A stretch of 32,794 nt of DNA from DASQPE01 sp964519805 (GTDB lineage: Bacteria > Gemmatimonadota > Gemmatimonadetes > Gemmatimonadales > GWC2-71-9), in NCBI GenBank assembly GCA_964519805.1, contig CAZFKN010000026.1:1-32794 (forward strand), written 5' to 3'. Below the pieces are notes generated by a model. That model saw only the letters and a program-made list of their open reading frames with translations. It was not told the DNA's origin and searched no databases. A program made the translations under genes and the position numbers. Position 1 is the stretch's first letter. The number at the start of each line of letters is the position of its first letter. This document shows, in pieces, positions 32,698 through 32,794 of this stretch.

Positions 32698-32794
32698 GCT
32701 GCTTCCGGGCGAACGAGCCGACCACGGGCAGCTCCCATTCCTTGCCCTGGTAGGCGTTCCACATGAGCAGCAGCCAGAGGATGAAGCCGCCGAG
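32678..32794 (-). CDS. C-terminal end of a small membrane protein (DUF4870/Tic20-like)
   Basis: Thirty-eight residues remain before the window edge: a hydrophobic helix (GGFILWLLLMWNAYQGKEW) followed by ELPVVGSFARKQLSAGGA and a stop at 32678-32680. The AYQGKxxxLPVVGxxA ending is typical of small multi-helix membrane proteins of the DUF4870/Tic20-like group. The 5' end lies outside the window. Confidence 0.6.
   Translation of the reverse strand, partial: LGGFILWLLLMWNAYQGKEWELPVVGSFARKQLSAGGA

Noticed and set aside
1..32794. CRISPR array, prophage or transposase genes
   Set aside because: No regularly spaced repeats, phage structural genes, transposase or integrase frames were found on either strand.

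Overview
The window is high-GC, densely coded bacterial DNA with many lipoprotein and Tat signals. Hanks-type kinases with TPR tails, exported soil-type enzymes and a MoxR/Bat locus suggest a soil or sediment bacterium, most likely Gemmatimonadota. That assignment rests on gene style only, since no rRNA or other phylogenetic marker is present. Two runs of exactly 100 N show that it is a scaffold from a draft or metagenome assembly.

Layout. (1) 1-4000 looks like an accessory insert. It holds a degraded kinase C-terminus, a RuBisCO-like protein translationally coupled to a cupin, a blue-copper lipoprotein on the other strand and a secreted protein of unknown function. It is bracketed by two 46-bp copies (37/46 identical) of a sequence resembling the T-arm and acceptor end of a tRNA; the second copy is followed by a strong terminator hairpin. 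(2) 4132-10697 carries a membrane glycosyltransferase, a large receptor-like Ser/Thr kinase on the minus strand, and a tandem duplicated pair of unrecognised nucleotidyltransferase-fold proteins. (3) 10698-15647 holds a gene-poor stretch with hairpins, a receiver-domain remnant, an intact CheY-like receiver, an OB-fold lipoprotein overlapping an amidase, exonuclease III, a zinc-ribbon miniprotein, an ATP-grasp enzyme and a short remnant of an RNA methyltransferase. (4) 15644-17722 is a patatin with a predicted outer-membrane barrel. (5) 17738-23567 (minus strand) is a MoxR/DUF58/BatD-like/BatA/BatB-BatC operon. (6) 23687-26699 is an AraC regulator overlapping an orphan molybdopterin oxidoreductase large subunit. 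(7) 26719-28478 (minus strand) holds an exported formylglycine-generating-type enzyme and an exported DJ-1/PfpI protein. (8) 28591-30567 encodes a complete Ada alkylation-response protein fused in frame to a complete Hanks-type Ser/Thr kinase. (9) 30652-32697 is an M1 metallopeptidase, and the window ends in the tail of a small membrane protein.

How the genes work together. The RuBisCO-like/cupin pair fits the methylthioadenosine-to-DXP salvage shunt known from Rhodospirillum rubrum. The MoxR-Bat operon is a self-contained envelope-associated chaperone/VWA system. The two strongest candidates for something undescribed are the Ada-kinase fusion, which would tie DNA-alkylation sensing to protein phosphorylation in one polypeptide, and the tandem nucleotidyltransferase-like pair. 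No CRISPR array, intact tRNA, rRNA, integrase or transposase gene was found.
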